From NCBI GenBank assembly GCA_037179515.1, contig JAXCGZ010005723.1, positions 1-10,000 on the forward strand: a stretch of 10,000 nt of DNA. The letters run 5' to 3'. Below the pieces are notes generated by a model that saw only the letters and a program-made list of their open reading frames with translations, was not told where the DNA came from and did no database searches. The DNA comes from Halocaridina rubra (Eukaryota; Arthropoda; Malacostraca; Decapoda; Atyidae). Positions within the stretch are counted from its first letter, which is position 1. Each line of letters begins with the position of its first letter. The position numbers and the translations under genes were made by a program. Below are positions 7,963 through 10,000 of the stretch, one piece after another.

Positions 7963-8456
7963 TAAAAAAAAAAAAATTCTGCTTTCGGTGAGGTGGAAGC
8001 AGTGCCAATTGTCTGATACGTAAACACTAAATGAGGAATCACCGAAAGTAGAAGGCATTTGTTCATGTATCGCAGTCTGACCAAGCTCATGCCCGGCACT
8101 TGGGTTCACTCTCTCAGCGACAATATGATGCCAGCACTGCCCCCACCTCACACAAAACATGGCACCTGAAAAATCAAGCTGTCGTACTAGTCTCTTTTTG
8201 AGTCTGTCTTGGAGTACATTTACAAGGTTTACCAAGTTAAGAATTTTAAAGTAATTCAAGATAGTGCCAAGCATAAACTTTATTTCCATTTTACAATGGG
8301 TATTCGTCAGCCAGGACAAGCCCCAACCCCCCACTGTGATGTCCACCCACAGCAGTTCCTGCCAGTAAACAGCTTAAACTCTCGGTCTTGGACGGGGACC
8401 GATCTTTCGACCTCGTGAATGCGAAGCCAGCGCGTTACCACTGTACTAGCCAGCAG
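7963..8456 (-). mobile_element. Candidate long tRNA-headed SINE with 3' hairpin and T-run
   Basis: On the minus strand from 8456 the sequence begins like a tRNA: gctggctagtacagtggtaa then cgcgctggcttcgcattcac. The A box TAGTACAGTGG (8448-8438) fits TRGYNNARNNG exactly. A degenerate B-box-like GGTCGAAAGATCGG lies at 8412-8399, 25 nt on, followed by a cggtc...gaccg inverted repeat. The body of about 400 bp is GC-richer than its flanks. At the far end, arms 8053-8039 and 7991-7977 (ttctactttcggtga / tcaccgaaagcagaa) form a 15-bp inverted repeat with one mismatch, followed by 13 T (7976-7964). I infer one pol III-type element; the 3' boundary and the unity of head and body are unproven. Confidence 0.5.
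8398..8453 (-). other. tRNA-like 5' head (SINE promoter remnant)
   Basis: Contains a perfect A-box consensus match (8448-8438) and a weak B box (8412-8399). It does not fold into a full cloverleaf by eye and the B box departs from GGTTCRANTCC, so I call it a SINE head and not a tRNA gene. Confidence 0.5.
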
Positions 8457-8822
8457 GCTTAACTAAGAAGACAAGAATGATTTCAATTTTGTTCAAAAGC
8501 CAATTAAAATACTCTCAAAATTATAACACTATCTGATTATATATACATCTTGACAAATAGCTTAAGTGACTATCTTCCTGAAATTTGACAATAACTCATA
8601 ACTAAATTTAAAAAATTTAAATTTACAAAAAATAGTTAAGATAGAATTCATCCAACAAGCAATTCAACCAGTTCACTGAATACAAAATGATATCCTGAAC
8701 ACCTTTTCTGATGAAATTATGGGGGGGGGGGAAAGTGAATCAATAAAAATTCTTTAATATGAAATTAATGAAGCCAGACACAATAAATATACTTATATTC
8801 CAATGTATACTGCTTCATGTGT
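8457..8822. other. AT-rich non-coding DNA with a G11 run
   Basis: Nothing recognisable apart from a homopolymer of 11 G at 8721-8731, which is unusual in such AT-rich DNA and prone to sequencing error. Confidence 0.5.
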
Positions 8823-9026
8823 CGTGATTAGTCCCCATTCGAAAAGGGGTGGACACAGACATGTTGGAATTGAGGGATTAAGGCTGGATGCCCTGCCTAA
8901 AGTCCCACAGTGGAATCGAACCCGTGCTAGTCGCTTACTGACTTGTGCTCTCTACCACTGAATATCCGCAGCCCCCTATTTACCTCCTGAGTCAAATTTT
9001 CTAACCACTGCACTGCCCCGGTTCCT
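8823..9026 (-). mobile_element. tRNA-derived SINE with two tRNA-like heads in tandem
   Basis: On the minus strand the inner head (8976-8895) reads ctgcggatattcagtggtag, agagcacaagtcagtaag, cgactagcacgggttcgatt, cc. The AGTGGTAGAGAGCA segment resembles a tRNA D-arm region, and GGTTCGATTCC (8922-8912) matches the B-box consensus exactly. It runs into tttaggcagggcatccagcc (8901-8882), the body motif shared with 4229-4360. Just upstream, 9026-8983 looks like the first half of another tRNA head (ggggcagtgcagtggttaga, then tgactcaggagg). The tail includes ccaccccttttcgaatgggg. Confidence 0.65.
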
Positions 9027-9055
9027 ATTTATTCATAATAGAAACTACTTTTACC

Positions 9056-9107
9056 TAAATCTCCCACTTAAAAGACTGTGTACTAATGACAACAGATTTG
9101 ACAAGGG

Positions 9108-9140
<33 letters not shown>

Positions 9141-9391
9141 CCAATTTAAGCCTTCTGAACACCACTTAATAGACTGCATAATGATGATAAAGAAACAGAT
9201 TTGACAAGACAAACAAAGCCAATCTGAACCTTCTAAACACCTCTTAAAAGACTGCATAATAATAATCAACAAAGTCTTGACGAGGCAAAAAAGACAATCT
9301 AAACTCTCTGAACAACACTCAGAAGACTGCATAATAATGATCAACAACCAGATTTGACAAGGCAAAAAAGCCACTCTAAACCTTCTGGACA
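9056..9391. repeat. Four-copy tandem repeat, ~78-bp unit, with internal A32 tract
   Basis: The landmark gactg occurs at 9074, 9172, 9250 and 9325, giving spacings of 98, 78 and 75 bp. Each unit carries agatttgacaagg-like sequence (a variant in the third), a short A-rich stretch, gccaatct-like sequence and aaccttctgaacacc-like sequence. In the first unit the A-rich stretch (aaacaaag or aaaaaag in the others) has become 32 A (9108-9139), which accounts for the extra length. Units differ by about 10-20% by eye. A minus-strand open frame here is repeat-derived. Confidence 0.9.
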
Positions 9392-9445
9392 TAAAATATA
9401 GAAAGAAATGATTATATATAAGGGTAATACAGTACTGATTAGGAG

Positions 9446-9774
9446 ATGTTGAGATGGACATGTGGAGTCAAAATAAGACATATGATCAGTAATGATTATA
9501 TCAGAGGGATAGCTAAAGCAAAGGAAGCATCACACAGTACAATAAAGAAGATTATAGTCATAGTCATTTAATGCAAAGAGAAGAAGACCATGTGTGTTGG
9601 AGGGTTATGGATATGGAGGTGGAGGGGAGGAGAGGAAGAGGAGGACCAAATCCAAAGTTCCAGTGGAAGGATACTCCAGGATATATGTGGATCAAGGGGC
9701 TACGGGAACAACATACGGGAGACGAGAAAATGGTGGAAAAGGCTAGCAAGATACAGCGACCCCATAGAGAAATG
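9446..9774 (+). pseudogene. Non-LTR retrotransposon reverse-transcriptase C-terminal fragment
   Basis: Plus-strand frames add up to a decayed ORF2 C-terminus. From 9446 one frame reads MLRWTCGVKIRHMISNDYIR, typical of the post-RT region, and ends at TAA 9569-9571. From 9571 a second frame reads QREEDHVCWRVMDMEVEGRRGRGG, matching the common REEDHVCRRV...GRRGRGRPK arrangement, then WKDTPGYMWIKGLREQHTGD. Near 9725 similarity moves to the third segment, RKWWKRLARYSDPI. At least two frameshifts and one stop show it is dead. No poly(A) or clear 3' end follows; the 5' part of the element is absent, the ~78-bp tandem repeat lying just upstream. The clade cannot be fixed from this piece. Confidence 0.75.
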
Positions 9775-10000
9775 GGTTACAGCTGAAGTCAAAGACTGTA
9801 TTGATCACTCTTTTATGTCTATTATTGTTCAGTGTCTGTTTATTAGAAAACGAAACAGAAAGATATTTCCTGGAATGCCACACAATTTGCGGTACAGTTA
9901 ATATATCCCCAAGCAATACAGTTACATCTACAAACGTTTCTTCATGTCTCCTATTAACAAAACAAAAATACATTAATTTCTCTAACTTATGAATCAAATG
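9775..10000. other. Non-coding right edge
   Basis: Nothing recognised past the reverse-transcriptase fragment. Confidence 0.45.

Noticed and set aside
8895..8976. Functional tRNA gene with exact B box
   Set aside because: Acceptor and anticodon stems do not pair well by eye, and it is fused to a SINE body motif shared with 4263-4281.

Overview
This is eukaryotic nuclear DNA. It is AT-rich, has introns with GT/AG boundaries, and is full of microsatellites, minisatellites, tRNA-derived SINE-like elements and decayed non-LTR retrotransposon fragments. The repeat style suggests an invertebrate, perhaps a decapod crustacean, but that is inference: no marker gene fixes the taxon. Nothing here looks prokaryotic or viral.

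The only host protein-coding gene I can support lies on the minus strand, at 5184 down to 2545. It has four coding exons (5184-4942, 4121-4002, 3311-3190, 2697-2545) separated by introns of 820, 690 and 492 bp. The spliced product is 211 residues and lacks only a short N-terminus encoded by an exon upstream of 5184, apparently outside the window. It is a ubiquitin domain-containing protein of the UBTD1/UBTD2 family, with an N-terminal UBTD-type ubiquitin-binding domain followed by a C-terminal ubiquitin-like domain. All junctions are in phase and every splice site is canonical.

The rest is repeats. Each of the three complete introns of UBTD carries a different dispersed element: a SINE-like copy at 2824-2957, the 3' end of a non-LTR retrotransposon at 3560-3830, and a tRNA-headed SINE at 4229-4360. 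Upstream of the gene are a second retrotransposon 3' end (about 5285-5720), a second SINE-like copy ending in a perfect (AT)57 tract (6326-6600), a 28-copy minisatellite with a 28-bp unit (6882-7658), two further tRNA-headed elements (7963-8456 and about 8823-9026), a ~78-bp tandem repeat with an internal A32 tract (9056-9391), and a reverse transcriptase C-terminal fossil (9446-9774). The left 2.4 kb holds short tandem repeats and no recognisable gene.

The most interesting reading is a LINE/SINE partnership. The retrotransposon 3' end at 5634-5665 and two otherwise different SINE-like copies share the same ~35-bp terminal segment, and in each case simple-sequence DNA follows directly. That is the arrangement expected if the SINE borrows the LINE's 3' recognition tail, and it gives a mechanism for seeding the long AT tract.
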